From: Trichomonas vaginalis G3 | Taxonomy: Eukaryota; Parabasalia; Trichomonadida; Trichomonadidae | Reading direction: 5' to 3' | Assembly: GCF_026262505.1 (NCBI RefSeq) | Contig: NC_067206.1 | Location: forward strand, 18,001,319-18,065,318 | DNA: 64,000 nt | Shown: one piece after another, positions 9,561-19,243 of the stretch | Numbering within the stretch: position 1 is the first letter of the stretch | How the letters are laid out: each line of letters starts with the position of its first letter | Made by a program: the position numbers and the translations under genes | The notes under the pieces: generated by a model | What the model was told of the DNA's origin: nothing | The model's database searches: none | The model's input: the letters and a program-made list of their open reading frames with translations, nothing else

Positions 9561-9665
9561 ATGTACGCTGAGTTTGTTGGAGAAGACCATTGGGAAACTT
9601 GTTTGTTAGATGAGAAATATGAAATGTCATACCATTTTAAAACAATATATTTTTACATATATTAA
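9561..9665 (+). CDS. possible 34-aa small protein (Polinton A)
   Basis: ATG at 9561 preceded by a T-rich AATTTTATTTGAA context; it ends with TAA at 9663-9665, immediately before the ATG at 9666. The product (MYAEFVGEDHWETC...) is acidic at first and aromatic at its end. No family is known. It could be spacer that happens to be open, since its last part is the promoter motif of the next gene. Confidence 0.3.
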   Translation: MYAEFVGEDHWETCLLDEKYEMSYHFKTIYFYIY

Positions 9666-10526
9666 ATGCTTCAGGTTGAAAAACAAAGAACAAAAGTAGC
9701 AGATACAAAACCGTTAGACTATATCTTTACAAATGCTGGTAGGACAATATCAGATGAAGAAATTTCATCCCGAGCATACAGGTTTGACTATCCAATTCGT
9801 TGGCTTCAAAGTCCTTCAGATGCAAAGGCAATAGGATTTAGAAGAGTTTTGTTTTCAAATAGAACTAACGCATTTATGTTCGCAGTATATTTTCATGGGC
9901 AGTATAAAGGTTCTGATGGTCTAATAGACAAATTTGACGAAATGAGAATCTTTACAGTTCGTTCAGACGAAAGTCTTGAGAAAACTCTAAATGACTTTCA
10001 AACTCAAATGAACAAATATTATTGGGAATTTCAAAAAAAATACCACTCTTTACTAAATGGAACATACTATCTGAAACTAGAATATGACAAGATGAACTCC
10101 ACCGTTTCATTTCAAAAGATTGAAATTAACCCTCCAAGAGATACAGAGTTTTTATTTTGGGAAGTAGACAAACGTTCTTGGGCACAATTTCTTCGGTTAC
10201 TAAACCAGAACGAACCATTACCACCAGATGGTCCATTTAAATTTATACTTCCACCAGCAGATTTGACAGTTTATAGAAACGTGTTTGACCCTCAAAATGT
10301 TATGTGTCATGCAAGTTTCAGTTCAAGCAACAATAGTTTTCTATGTATTGGTAAGGACTTTTATGACTTTGCTTCTAAATTCTACGAACCACCTAGTAAC
10401 AGTTTCTCTGACTTTCAAGTTTGGTTCACAACAAATGGTGTGCAACATATTATTCCATTGTACTATGACTTTTATCTCGAATTGTCTTTCATATTTAACT
10501 ACGGAAAAGTGCTGAAAAAGTATTGA
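9666..10526 (+). CDS. unknown 286-aa Polinton protein, paralogue of the gene at 3093
   Basis: Looks whole. It is rich in aromatic residues, with predicted beta-type stretches (FRRVLFSNRTNAFMFAVYF; YYLKLEYDKMNSTVSFQKIE) and a helical segment SWAQFLRLLNQ. No catalytic motif is recognised. It matches the minus-strand gene at 3093-3868 through most of its length. Start motif TTTTTACATATATTAAATG. Size and beta content would fit a minor capsid or attachment protein, but I cannot show that. Confidence 0.6.
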   Translation: MLQVEKQRTKVADTKPLDYIFTNAGRTISDEEISSRAYRFDYPIRWLQSPSDAKAIGFRRVLFSNRTNAFMFAVYFHGQYKGSDGLIDKFDEMRIFTVRSDESLEKTLNDFQTQMNKYYWEFQKKYHSLLNGTYYLKLEYDKMNSTVSFQKIEINPPRDTEFLFWEVDKRSWAQFLRLLNQNEPLPPDGPFKFILPPADLTVYRNVFDPQNVMCHASFSSSNNSFLCIGKDFYDFASKFYEPPSNSFSDFQVWFTTNGVQHIIPLYYDFYLELSFIFNYGKVLKKY

Positions 10527-10880
10527 AAAATAATGTTTATGTTAGCATGTTAGATCTAACACGTTTTCTAACACGTTTTCTAACATCGTAGAAAACTCAA
10601 GACTTCTTCATCGTAATGAGCGTAAATGTTTTGTCAAAACTTCATCGTAAATGTTTTGTCAAGACTTCTTCGTAATGAGTGTAAAGGACCCAAAAATAAT
10701 GTTTATGTTAGAATGTTAGATCTAACACCTTTTCTAACACGTTTTCTAACATGGTCTAAAACTCTTGAATTTTCATGAATTTTACACCAAAAATAAAGTT
10801 TATGTTAGAATGTTAGATCTAACACCTTTTCTAACACGTTTTCTAACATGGTCTAAAACTCTTGAATTTTCATGAATTTT
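10527..10880. repeat. three nested palindrome cassettes upstream of KilA-N gene 1
   Basis: Three copies (10540-10586, 10706-10752, 10803-10849) share an AATGTTTA-type lead-in, a core palindrome TGTTAGATCTAACA (10548-10561, 10714-10727, 10811-10824) and extra half-words TCTAACA spaced by CGTT or CCTT. A trailing CTTGAATTTTCATGAATTTT follows cassettes 2 and 3. The same design with different bases occurs at 11651, 13313 and 52135. No gene is present here. Confidence 0.85.
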
Positions 10881-10946
10881 CCCGAAATAAAAAATAAAGT
10901 TAGTTTTATTTTATTTATTTTTTTTATTTTGTATGTAAGAACAGAA
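10881..10946 (+). promoter_or_regulatory. KilA-N leader, copy 1
   Basis: An AT-rich leader containing AATAAAGTTAGTTTTATTTT, then T-rich sequence and GTATGTAAGAACAGAAATG at the start codon. Near-identical leaders precede 11806, 63170 (minus) and 63872 (minus), and an orphan copy lies at 13165-13216. It differs from the start-flush motif of the structural genes. Confidence 0.7.
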
Positions 10947-11609
10947 ATGTCAGTCGAAGCAAAAACATTCACGAACAAATCTAATGGCGAAACATTCACA
11001 AAAGGCACTTATAACGGTATTGAAGTCTTACGTAGAGACAAGGATGGTTACATTAATGCAACAAATATGTGTCAGCAGTTTAGGAAAGACTTTAGAAAGT
11101 TGTTGGAAAATAAGTCCTGGGAAGAGTATTATAAGGCATTTTGTGAAGAATATAGCAACCGCCGGAATTCCGGCGGTTGGTTTTTATACAAAATTCATGC
11201 AGGAATTCCTGATGAAATCAAACAGGTTAGAGGAACGTATGTAGACCCAAGACTTATAAACTATATAGCAATGTGGGCTTCTCCAAAATATTGCATAGCA
11301 GTTGGAAAAATTATGGACTCCATAGACAAGAAAGTTCATGAGAAGTTAGATGAAGAAGAACTCGAAGATAGAGTAGAGAATGCTAAACATTTGTTTGAAA
11401 AAGAAGTTAGAAAAATGTGTGAAAAACAATTAGAACATGAACGTGAGATATGTTATGGTTATAGAGATTCCCCATACGAACTAGACCAATGGGAACAAGA
11501 AGATTTAAAGAGAGAATTTAGAGAATATGAACTCGCTAAGATAGCATTTGAAGCTGCAGAAAAGAAGTTAAAAGTTTGGGGTCGTTTTGTACAAAAATAT
11601 TGTGAGTAA
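10947..11609 (+). CDS. KilA-N domain protein 1 (Polinton A)
   Basis: A 220-residue protein from the leader-adjacent ATG; it looks whole. The KilA-N fold is clear: EVLRRDKDGYINATNMC (about residues 27-43), FRKLLENKSWEEYYKAF, then GTYVDPRLINYIAMWASPKY with KIMDSID, the typical DNA-binding core of large DNA viruses and phages. The C-terminus is a charged helical region. A 24-bp perfect GC-rich palindrome at 11156-11179 encodes an extra NRRNSGG segment in the middle of the domain. KilA-N proteins bind DNA; here three such genes stand together, each with a palindrome region nearby, suggesting regulators that recognise those sites (inference). Confidence 0.88.
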   Translation: MSVEAKTFTNKSNGETFTKGTYNGIEVLRRDKDGYINATNMCQQFRKDFRKLLENKSWEEYYKAFCEEYSNRRNSGGWFLYKIHAGIPDEIKQVRGTYVDPRLINYIAMWASPKYCIAVGKIMDSIDKKVHEKLDEEELEDRVENAKHLFEKEVRKMCEKQLEHEREICYGYRDSPYELDQWEQEDLKREFREYELAKIAFEAAEKKLKVWGRFVQKYCE

Positions 11610-11639
11610 ATGAACTCATTATTTTTATTGAATTCCGCA

Positions 11640-11805
11640 AAAATAATGTTTAGGGTAGAAGGTTAGATCTAACCTCATTTCTACCCTAGCCGCTTTGCGG
11701 CTCTGACCCTTTGGGTCTCTTGAATTTTCATGAATTTCCCCGAAATAAAAAAATAAAGTTAGTTTTATTTTATTTATTTTTTTTATTTTGTATGTAAAGA
11801 CAGAA
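11640..11805 (+). promoter_or_regulatory. palindrome cassette and leader of KilA-N gene 2
   Basis: A nested palindrome at 11651-11688 has outer arms TAGGGTAGAA/TTCTACCCTA and core AGGTTAGATCTAACCT (11660-11675). Two small GC hairpins follow (GCCGC/GCGGC near 11689 and GACCC/GGGTC near 11706), then CTTGAATTTTCATGAATTT and the AT-rich leader ending in CAGAAATG at 11806. Confidence 0.75.
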
Positions 11806-13137
11806 ATGTCAACAATCGGCACAACAACAATTCAAACAACAGCACCAAACTCGTTAGTCATGAATCCAACATCTATGTTAGTAGAGATGAAAAACTTCAT
11901 TCCTTCTTCATATAGTTTTGGAACAGAAATACAAAAAATTAAGCAGGAACTTTTAACAAGTAATTTAGACTGTAGTGCGAAAGATGAAACAAATGAACAG
12001 TATCTTTATGACATGCAGGACATTATTGACCATTTGCCTAAACTACCTGAAATTCAGCAACAAAAACTAACTATTCCTGAATTCGACGAAATAGAAGTGA
12101 AACCAACTGACTCAGTAGAAATAAAGAAGTTCATACGAAAGGTAAATTATGAATTCCTTGGTTTTCATTGCAACCATAAAGTTATGGACAAAGATTGCGA
12201 CATGGTATATAAGAATGTTTCTGACATATATAAATCCGAAGAATTTAAGACCTACGACAACTTTGTTTCGTTAGTTGCAGAATGTGTATGGCAGATAAGA
12301 GATGAAGATAGAAGAGGTAAGGTATGGAACAAACAGATAAAACCAGCAACTTTTGAGTTAAAGAAAACCATTGACGCCTTGGTTGTTTTAGCAGGTAAGG
12401 TTTCAGAATATAACGCAAAAATGAACCCGCAATGTTCTAAATGTAAAGCAGCAATGAGGAGATATAACTACTCCGTCAAAGAGATAGAAAGAATGAGAAA
12501 CGACTATGCAGACTTAAAGAAAGAAATGACAAACATTGAGTTTGAAACAGTTGGAAAGATAGACAATGACACCAAAGTGGTTAGAATTGGTGATTTAAAC
12601 GTAAGATACTCAAAGAAATACAACAAATATTCTTTGTCAGACATTATATCTCCATCTGGAAAGAGACCGCAGGACTGGGTTAGAATTGCTTCTAGTCAGA
12701 AAATTTTGACAAGAAATCCTGAGCTTATGATATCGGTAAAATTCTATGGAACTGCAGCATATCTCATCGACAAAAGTCTTATACCAATAGTTTTGTTATG
12801 GTTAGACCCAGTTGTTGGATATAACTTCATAACATATGGTTCATTCGATACGAAACGTTGCAGTGAAGGCTTACTTTACATCGTTCAGAAACCGAAGGAC
12901 TTCAATACAAAAAGATATAAGATAGGAAGAACATATAATATAACTCTAAGATATGACAGTACAGTCAATAGAGTCAAGGTTGTGTTTGTTCATGATATGA
13001 GAGCTGCAGAAACAGAACTACTTGAAAAGTTTGAGAAAATATATGGTGCTCCCACGAAAGGTAAAGAAACGTTTGAAGTAGATGAGATAGATAAAGCTAT
13101 AAAATTATTTGACGAAGTTGCTGAAAAATACATGTAA
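11806..13137 (+). CDS. KilA-N-like / T5orf172 (GIY-YIG-like) protein, long form (Polinton A)
   Basis: A 443-residue protein from the ATG next to the leader; it looks whole. Residues about 1-240 are a helical region with a CSKC pair and a coiled-coil segment. The middle resembles a diverged KilA-N/N1R-type domain (VRIGDLNVRYSKKYNKYSLSD, then WLDPVVGYNFITY). The C-terminal about 95 residues match the T5orf172/MUG113 group of GIY-YIG-like folds: GLLYIVQK, KIGRTYNITLRY, then AAETELLEKF. Polinton B encodes only the last two parts as a 203-aa protein starting directly after the same leader. The probable role is DNA binding with a nuclease-like fold; activity is not shown. Confidence 0.7.
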   Translation: MSTIGTTTIQTTAPNSLVMNPTSMLVEMKNFIPSSYSFGTEIQKIKQELLTSNLDCSAKDETNEQYLYDMQDIIDHLPKLPEIQQQKLTIPEFDEIEVKPTDSVEIKKFIRKVNYEFLGFHCNHKVMDKDCDMVYKNVSDIYKSEEFKTYDNFVSLVAECVWQIRDEDRRGKVWNKQIKPATFELKKTIDALVVLAGKVSEYNAKMNPQCSKCKAAMRRYNYSVKEIERMRNDYADLKKEMTNIEFETVGKIDNDTKVVRIGDLNVRYSKKYNKYSLSDIISPSGKRPQDWVRIASSQKILTRNPELMISVKFYGTAAYLIDKSLIPIVLLWLDPVVGYNFITYGSFDTKRCSEGLLYIVQKPKDFNTKRYKIGRTYNITLRYDSTVNRVKVVFVHDMRAAETELLEKFEKIYGAPTKGKETFEVDEIDKAIKLFDEVAEKYM

Positions 13138-13439
13138 AGCGTTTATTTTTGTCTTTTGTGAAAGATAGAAAAAATAAAGTTATTTTTATTTTTATTTATT
13201 TTTTTGTATAAAAGATATGATTTCAGGGATTTTTTTGACGAAGTGTTACTCTTCACTTCGTGTCATAATGTAAAAATAACGTTTACCATGTAAAACGCTT
13301 ATAAAATAACTGGGGTAGAAAAGAGGTTAGAAAAGAGGTTAGATCTAACCTTCTACCCTAAACATTATTTTTATTGAAAAATGACCAAAATTCTGAGTAA
13401 AATGGCATAAGATTGCTTCCCTCGGAAAACCGAGGGAAG
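13138..13439. promoter_or_regulatory. orphan KilA-N leader and palindrome cassette
   Basis: 13165-13216 resembles the KilA-N leader (GATAGAAAAAATAAAGTTAT, then T-rich sequence and TTTGTATAAAAG) but no long gene follows. A palindrome cassette lies at 13313-13360 in the opposite orientation to the others, with words GGGTAGA, AGGTTAGA, AGGTTAGA then TCTAACCT, TCTACCC; its core is 13336-13351. No coding sequence is seen. Confidence 0.65.
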
Positions 13440-13680
13440 AGATTCCGTATGAAAACAGTGAAATTTCTCTAGACCGACTTTTATCGGTCTAGCCTAAAAC
13501 TCATGAAAATCGTGAAGAACAGCGAGACCGACTTTTATCTGGGTCGCCTAAAACTCATGAAAATCGTGAAGAACAGCGAGTAGGGAAAAAACCGCAGTCG
13601 CCAAAACTCTATGAAAATCGTGAAGAACAGCGAGTAGGTAAAAAACCCCAGTCGCCAAAACTCTATGAAAATCGTGAAAA
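13440..13680 (+). repeat. about 54-bp repeats with exchangeable hairpins, 5' to KilA-N gene 3
   Basis: Repeats of the type AAACTCATGAAAATCGTGAA followed by GAACAGCGAG and a variable segment. The variable segments are often hairpins (for example GACCGACttttatCGGTC near 13475). In Polinton B the corresponding repeats (about 62790-62940) are translated as an 18-residue repeat of the type KTHENREEQRVGKK. More units lie at 63940-64000. Confidence 0.75.
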
Positions 13681-13681
13681 A

Positions 13682-14233
13682 TTGCCAAATGGTTTGAGAG
13701 GTTGGTATGTACATAGACTTCTTGTAAATGCTGTTGCAATGTGGGCTTCGCCTCGTTATGCTTGGTATATTTACAGACTTCTTGACGAAATTCATAGACA
13801 AGAACGTGAAGAGATGGAAAACAAGCTTGAAGCAAAAGATGAAGTCATTGAAGCAAAAGACAAAAGCATTCAGAAAAGAATACCACGTTCGGTACCAAAA
13901 GGAAAGGAAAAGAACTATAAGTATATGATTTATACTGAAGAGTTGGAGAAAGAAGAAGACAGAGATATGGTTATGTTGCATTTAGTCAGAAGAAACAACA
14001 AAAGCTTTTACGACCTTGCTAAGATTTACAAATCTGACAGAAATTGGTTCTATCGCGAAAACTTACCGATTTCAATGACCCCAAATGAAGATGTGAAACA
14101 AATAGTTCAAGATATGTTACCTCAAACACACTATGATATTAAAGGTTGTACAATTCTTACCTTCAAAGAAGATTTGCCATTGTTAAAGGAAAAAATAACA
14201 GAGTATTTTGACAACTTCAAACAAGCAGAGTAA
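13682..14233 (+). CDS. KilA-N-family protein 3, C-terminal block (Polinton A)
   Basis: Encodes the end of a KilA-N domain (YVHRLLVNAVAMWASPRYAWYIYRLLDEI), then a charged coiled coil and a conserved tail (RRNNKSFYDLAKIYKSDRNWFYRENLP...) that matches Polinton B 62237-63170. The frame continues open into the upstream repeats, so the true start is uncertain. It is convergent with the packaging ATPase gene. DNA binding is expected from the domain. Confidence 0.65.
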   Translation: MPNGLRGWYVHRLLVNAVAMWASPRYAWYIYRLLDEIHRQEREEMENKLEAKDEVIEAKDKSIQKRIPRSVPKGKEKNYKYMIYTEELEKEEDRDMVMLHLVRRNNKSFYDLAKIYKSDRNWFYRENLPISMTPNEDVKQIVQDMLPQTHYDIKGCTILTFKEDLPLLKEKITEYFDNFKQAE

Positions 14234-14323
14234 ATGAACCATTTATTTTTCAAGCTTGACTTCAGATGGCTCAGGTAGCTCTAGATGGTAAATTGGCTTG
14301 TCAAATCCTTCTGGCATTCCGAG

Positions 14324-14636
14324 TCCTTCCATCCGACAGGAAAAATTTTTCCTTCCGACAGGAAGAACTCTTCCATCCGACAGGAAAAAATTTTCCTTCC
14401 GACAGGAAAAATTTTTCCATCCGACAGGAAAAATTTTTCCATCCGACAGGAAAAATTTTTCCAGTTGTCCGTCCGTAAACCATTCAAATTTTCGAAAATT
14501 GAGAACTTTTTGGTCGAACTTCAGAAAAAAATTTTCCATCCGACAGGAAAAATTTTTCCATCCGACAGGAAAAAATTTTCCTTCCGACAGGAAGAACTCT
14601 TCCATCCGACAGGAAAAATTTTTCCTTCCGACAGGA
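14324..14636. repeat. 22-bp palindromic minisatellite between convergent genes
   Basis: About eleven units of ATCCGACAGGAAAAATTTTT or close variants, split by about 65 bp of unique sequence (14466-14532). Each unit carries the self-complementary GGAAAAATTTTTCC. The array lies between the 3' ends of KilA-N gene 3 and the packaging ATPase gene and is absent at the same place in Polinton B (62207-62236). The open frames across it are repeat artefacts. Confidence 0.9.
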
Positions 14637-14756
14637 CACAAACGGATGACTGACGTTCCTCTTCCTGAATGCCTTCAAAGCCAGAAGAACCGACAGCCCC
14701 AGCACAACAGACTTACTTACTAAGACTAAACACTTACATTTTTCAAGCTTGACTTT

Positions 14757-15619
14757 TTACAATTTGAACTTTGTTTGCGTAGATATGAATTCTGAAAAGA
14801 AGTATGAGGGTCTTGTATGACTTTGTACTTCTCCCATAGTTCATGTCTGTCAAACTTACCTGCCATGGACTCTTTCATAAGTTCCATGAAATCGTCTTCG
14901 ACAATCCGGGGAAAAGTATTATGTCAGTAAGTATTCTCTTTACATCCTTACTTAAACTCTTTGCTGTCTGTACACAAATGACAACTGAGATGTTAAAGTG
15001 TGAGCTCTTAAGAATTCGACACATATCTTGTTCTCTGTTCTTTAACAAAGGATGAGAAAGCAAAGTCATCTAAGATAAGAAGACATCTATGAGGTATGTC
15101 TTCCAATCGTAAGATTGCAATTTCTTCGAAATGTATTCTATCTCTTTCTGTTTTTGTTCTGAAGTGTTTCTTCTCTAATATTCTCTGCATTTCCTCATTT
15201 GGGTCTTTAAACTTAGAATTTATATACTCATTTATAGCATTATACTTCAAAATCCTCTTCTTTGGTACTTCTTTATCCATCTAACAACTCAGTATCCTTT
15301 ATACATACTAACTTCGCTTCTTTATAATATCTTTGAACGAATTGACGGTTTGGTCAAATTGACCAGAAGTCGAACAAATAACAACTAACTCATAGAATGG
15401 GTTCTTCTCATCTAGTTCTTGTTGTTGTGCAGCCATTTTAAGATAAGTGAAGGTCTTACCCGACCCAGGTGGTGCAATTAGACCTGTTATACCATTCTGA
15501 GCAAATAAGAACTTGTCATGTATAGGCTTTATCTGAGCATTTTCTAACTTCCTCTTGTTCTTGTTTAAAACATTCTCAAATTTCTTGTCAATGTCAGCAA
15601 ACTTTTTTTCTAACATATT
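14757..15619 (-). pseudogene. A32-like (FtsK/HerA) genome-packaging ATPase, copy A, broken
   Basis: Same gene as 61346-62206, on the opposite strand. Its N-terminal part shows the Walker A sequence APPGSGKT and continues as in copy B. It is broken in several places. The family pumps DNA into capsids. It starts 33 bp from the divergent gene at 15653. Confidence 0.85.
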
Positions 15620-15652
15620 TTTAGAAAAATTAAAATTTTTATCTTTTAGAAA

Positions 15653-16105
15653 ATGTCTAGCGATTTCGCTATCTATATTCGAGACAAACTTTTTGACAGC
15701 AAAACATCTGTCGACCATAAAATCTTACATAGTGTAAACAAGAAAGGTGAATTTGTTCTAAAGTTCTGTTTCTGGGAATATGACAAGAACCATAAAACAT
15801 TAAGCAGAGAAGTCTTAAAATTTGTCAATGACAGACTTGTTGACAGAGATGACGCCTCTTGGAGAGATGAAGTCCAACAAAACTTCTTAGAATGCAAAGA
15901 AGACACATGCGCTGTTCTTGAAGATGAAAAAAAAAACAGAATAGATGAGCTATTAAAGGACAAAGAACTTTTACATAAATATGGTTGCGCCAAATTTGAC
16001 ATAACTCCACCAGAAAAGAAGAAGAGAGAAAAGAAAGAAAAGAAAGTAGAAGAAGAGAAGAAAGAACCTGAACCAGTTCCAGAGAAGGGGAGATATGACA
16101 TGTAA
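15653..16105 (+). CDS. 150-aa Polinton protein with Lys/Glu/Pro tail
   Basis: Looks whole. The N-terminal about 105 residues appear globular (MSSDFAIYIRDKLFDSKT...; FVLKFCFWEYDKNHKTLSRE), followed by KYGCAKFDITPPEKKK and a low-complexity Lys/Glu tail ending GRYDM. No domain is recognised. The homologue in B is 60855-61307, minus strand, of equal span. Its position between the packaging ATPase and the helicase suggests a replication, packaging or virion role (inference). Confidence 0.6.
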   Translation: MSSDFAIYIRDKLFDSKTSVDHKILHSVNKKGEFVLKFCFWEYDKNHKTLSREVLKFVNDRLVDRDDASWRDEVQQNFLECKEDTCAVLEDEKKNRIDELLKDKELLHKYGCAKFDITPPEKKKREKKEKKVEEEKKEPEPVPEKGRYDM

Positions 16106-16121
16106 AAATAAAATTTTATTT

Positions 16122-16540
16122 TTAGAACATTTCTGGTCAATGTCAATGTTCTCTTCCTCTTTAGGGGCAAACACTGGCTTAGACTCTAAAATCTTTTTAC
16201 CCAATTTACCTTGAACTTCAACTATCTTAGACTCATAATATTCATAGTCGTCTGCTTTCTTTGGTTCATAAGGTATAACAAGTTTGTATGCTTTGCCTTC
16301 TTTAAGGTTTGAGAACCTTCTGTCAAAACTTTCTTTGACTGCTAACAAACCTTCTATGTCTAAGTCTTCAAATTTCGCACCATTTTTAGTCACAATAGCA
16401 AACTTAACTGGTTCGATATTCCAAACTTTGCTGAATGAAGACTTTTCAAAATGGTAGAAGTAAACATTCAAATATGTGAATGGGTCTAACTTATCTTTGA
16501 CTTCATTCATGTACTTGTTTACTGAAATATATTTTGTCAT
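16122..16540 (-). pseudogene. 139-aa Polinton protein, copy A
   Basis: Same gene as 60419-60838 in B: MTKYISVNKYM, then FTYLNVYFYHFEKSSFSKVWNIEP, with a conserved Lys-rich middle. It is nearly whole. No domain is recognised. It lies between the D5-like helicase gene and the 150-aa gene, as in Polinton B. Confidence 0.6.
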
Positions 16541-16574
16541 CTTTTCTATCGGATAAAAAAAATTTTTTTAAAAT

Positions 16575-17809
16575 TTACTCAGAAAAAATTTTCTTTGTAT
16601 ATACACCATTCTGAACATCTAAAAGACTTTTGACATTTGCCAAGAATGTTCGTTTAGAAGCTGCCATATAACCATATTCTTGACAATATTGTTTATACGA
16701 ATCGTACAATGACCTTTCATCTAATGACACAAAGTCAGTTTCATCTATGAACAGTTCATAAACACTCTTGTTTGCTTCTAACAATGTTTGTCTCTCTTCG
16801 GTATGTGGAATTTGTCTTGGATTGAACTTAGAAATATCTAATGTCATAAAATATGAGAACAAGTGGTTGTAAAAGTCAGATGTCAAAGTTTCTGCTAAGT
16901 CGTCAAAATATTCTGTATCTTGCATATGAGAATCTGACGTTCTGACAACTACATATCTTCTGTCAGAACTTTCTAACTTCATCGGAACAACATTGTTTGA
17001 AACCATAATGAAGTTTGCAACATTTTCACAAACTCTTTGGTCTTTATATTTTCTTTCAACAACTCCAACTTTATCTGTTATAAGACTCTTCAAAGCATCT
17101 GAGTTCAAAACTTTTGTTGTATCTATACTTTTGAAGTTCATTGCAAACTATAAGTTTCATATTCTCTATTGAGGAGTTAAACTTGCCACAGATGTTTTCT
17201 AAGTTTGTCATATTAGGGTTCGAATAGCCCTCTAACAGTTTGCATAAGATATCTGTAAAGAATGTGTTCTTACCTGTTCCTTGTTTTCCAATTATAATGA
17301 GAGCAGTTTCATTTTTAGCACTTGGATGTTGTAAGATGTTTGCAAACCAACATAAGATATACTCATAAACCTTTTCGTTTCCATTGCATATAATTTCTTT
17401 GACATGGTCTAACCAAGCTTCTATAATATTTTCTTTCCATTCTACTTGTTCGTATTTATATCCAGTGAAGATAGAATAGAAGTTTGGAGAAGGTGTATAA
17501 AACTTTATACCTCGAACTGAAAAATCTTCTAACTTTGACAATAAGATATCCCAAGCATCTAACATCTTCATGCCAACTTGTACGACTTTTATTTTCTTAA
17601 GTTTCTGTCTACATTCTTGTTCAGACACTATTGTTGCTCTTGGTTTGTTAAAGACAACATCACATTCTTTCATGACATAACATTCTGGGCAGAGTCAACA
17701 TAAATGACTAAACGTTTCAAATTCTCGACTGCTTTGTTATAGTCTCTAAATGGCACATATTTCTGAATGCTTGGAAGTCATAAAAATCTGAAACATCTAT
17801 TCTGTACAT
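16575..17809 (-). pseudogene. D5-like SF3 helicase / primase C-terminal protein, copy A, broken
   Basis: Same gene as 59148-60383. The Walker A region IIIGKQGTGKNTFF, the LIVCNE Walker B segment and the FIMVSNN motif C can all be seen. It has only a few breaks. The protein would unwind DNA during element replication. Confidence 0.85.
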
Positions 17810-17838
17810 TTTTATAAAAATAAAAAAATAATATTTTT

Positions 17839-18644
17839 TTATTCTTGACTTTGTTGTTCCATTTGTTGCATTTGTTGCATTTGTTGTTCTTGAGCTATTT
17901 GTTGTTGAAGTTGTTCTTGTAATACAATACTTTCACCAGTTGCATCTTCCAATTCGAAACTTTCTGCCGTCATTGACAAATACATAGGACATAAAAGTTT
18001 TACAGGAACAAAGTTTGCGTCAACTAATGTCAACGTTATACTTGCCAAAGTGTTTGAGTTCACTAAGGTTGAAAATTCTGCATTCGAATGAACAATAGGC
18101 AAACCAGCAGAGAAAGTATTGTTTATACGCATAAGTATCTTTTGGTCATAATAGTTTCTGTCGACATTCGAATAGCACTTTGAACCTAAGTTTGAAACAA
18201 TATATAAGATTGGTGTGCTTAATGTCAATGGAATAGACATTCCTTGTATGACACCTTTTCCTGTTATAGGAAACTGTTGGTAGTAAAAACCAGAAATAAG
18301 TTTTGTATTATAGCTCATATCGTTTATAGTAAACTCAGTCGGACATCCAAACATAATGAAACCTGCTCTAGTTGCAGCACATGTTACACCCGTACTTAAA
18401 GTATTAAATAAGTCAACAAAACCTGTTGGTGGTATATCTGAGTAAGTATCTTCAAAGGAGTATTTTTTACCATTCACAACAATAAAGTCTTCTGGTGTCA
18501 AAGAGCAAAACAGGCTTTAGTCGTCATTGTGTTTAAGGTTAGTTTACAATATCGTCCTTGAGGACTTTGTAAGTTTGTTGTTATAGAATTATATGACTCA
18601 GGGTTTTTAGTCGTAATAGTATAAACCATTATGTCTTCTGCCAT
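17839..18644 (-). pseudogene. penton (minor capsid) candidate, copy A
   Basis: Same gene as 58320-59118. Mostly beta-rich segments (MIVYTITTKNPESYNS type start, GFIMFGCPTEFTINDM, GMSIPLTLSTPILYIVSNLG) followed by a Gln-rich tail with repeats of QQM. Size and composition fit a single jelly-roll penton, and it stands in the capsid gene block. Nearly whole. The assignment is inference from context. Confidence 0.55.
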
Positions 18645-18662
18645 TTACTTAGCAAATAAATT

Positions 18663-19225
18663 TTAATGAAATGTTGTGGTCGTCAAATATTTTATAACGT
18701 CTGGGAAACTATATTTTAAGTTCAACGTTTCACCTCCTTTCATAACGTATATCTTGTCAATGACATTATATGAAACACCACAGCAACTAATGTCGGGTTC
18801 TATTTCTTTGATGTTTATATCGTCTGCCTCTGTCAAAAGTTTCAATAGTTCTTTCAAAACTTCATGAGGTGCAATGACATATGAGTTCACTTTTACAGGG
18901 TTGTGTTCGACCAAGTTTAACATTATACTTAAAGCTTGACAAATCTTCTCCTGAGTTTGAAGTTTGTCTTTCAGTTGTTGGTAGTCGTTTCGAATATCTG
19001 CAACAGAACTTAAGTCTCTGCTAACTTCAGGATATGTTGGTTCTTTACAGGAACAATTGTTATACCATCTTCGTCTTCGTATGGTTTCCCCACTTCAACA
19101 TCTCTGTTTTTGACATTGACAACAACACTTTGACTGTTTGTTTGAGTTGGTGAATTTAACTTCACATCTGCCACCGCCATTAAACCTTTTGAAACACTTA
19201 CGCTTCTATTTTTCGGAAATGACAT
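18663..19225 (-). pseudogene. about 187-aa Polinton protein (MSFPKN start), copy A
   Basis: Start MSFPKNRSVSVSKGLMAV, then a helical segment LVEHNPVKVNSYVIAPHEVLKELLKLL and a C-terminal part with KGGETLNLKYSFPDV. No domain is recognised. The ATG is exactly 18 bp from the divergent ATG at 19244. The equivalent in B is 57739-58301. Broken. Confidence 0.5.
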
Positions 19226-19243
19226 TTTACTTAGAATAAAAAG
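19226..19243. promoter_or_regulatory. 18-bp bidirectional promoter, copy A
   Basis: TTTACTTAGAATAAAAAG separates the ATGs at 19225 (minus) and 19244 (plus). It is the exact reverse complement of 57721-57738 in Polinton B, so the site is preserved in both elements. Confidence 0.65.

Noticed and set aside
14243-14723. Several ORFs across the GGAAAAATTTTTCC minisatellite
   Set aside because: All are low-complexity translations of the repeat in different frames; none matches anything in Polinton B.
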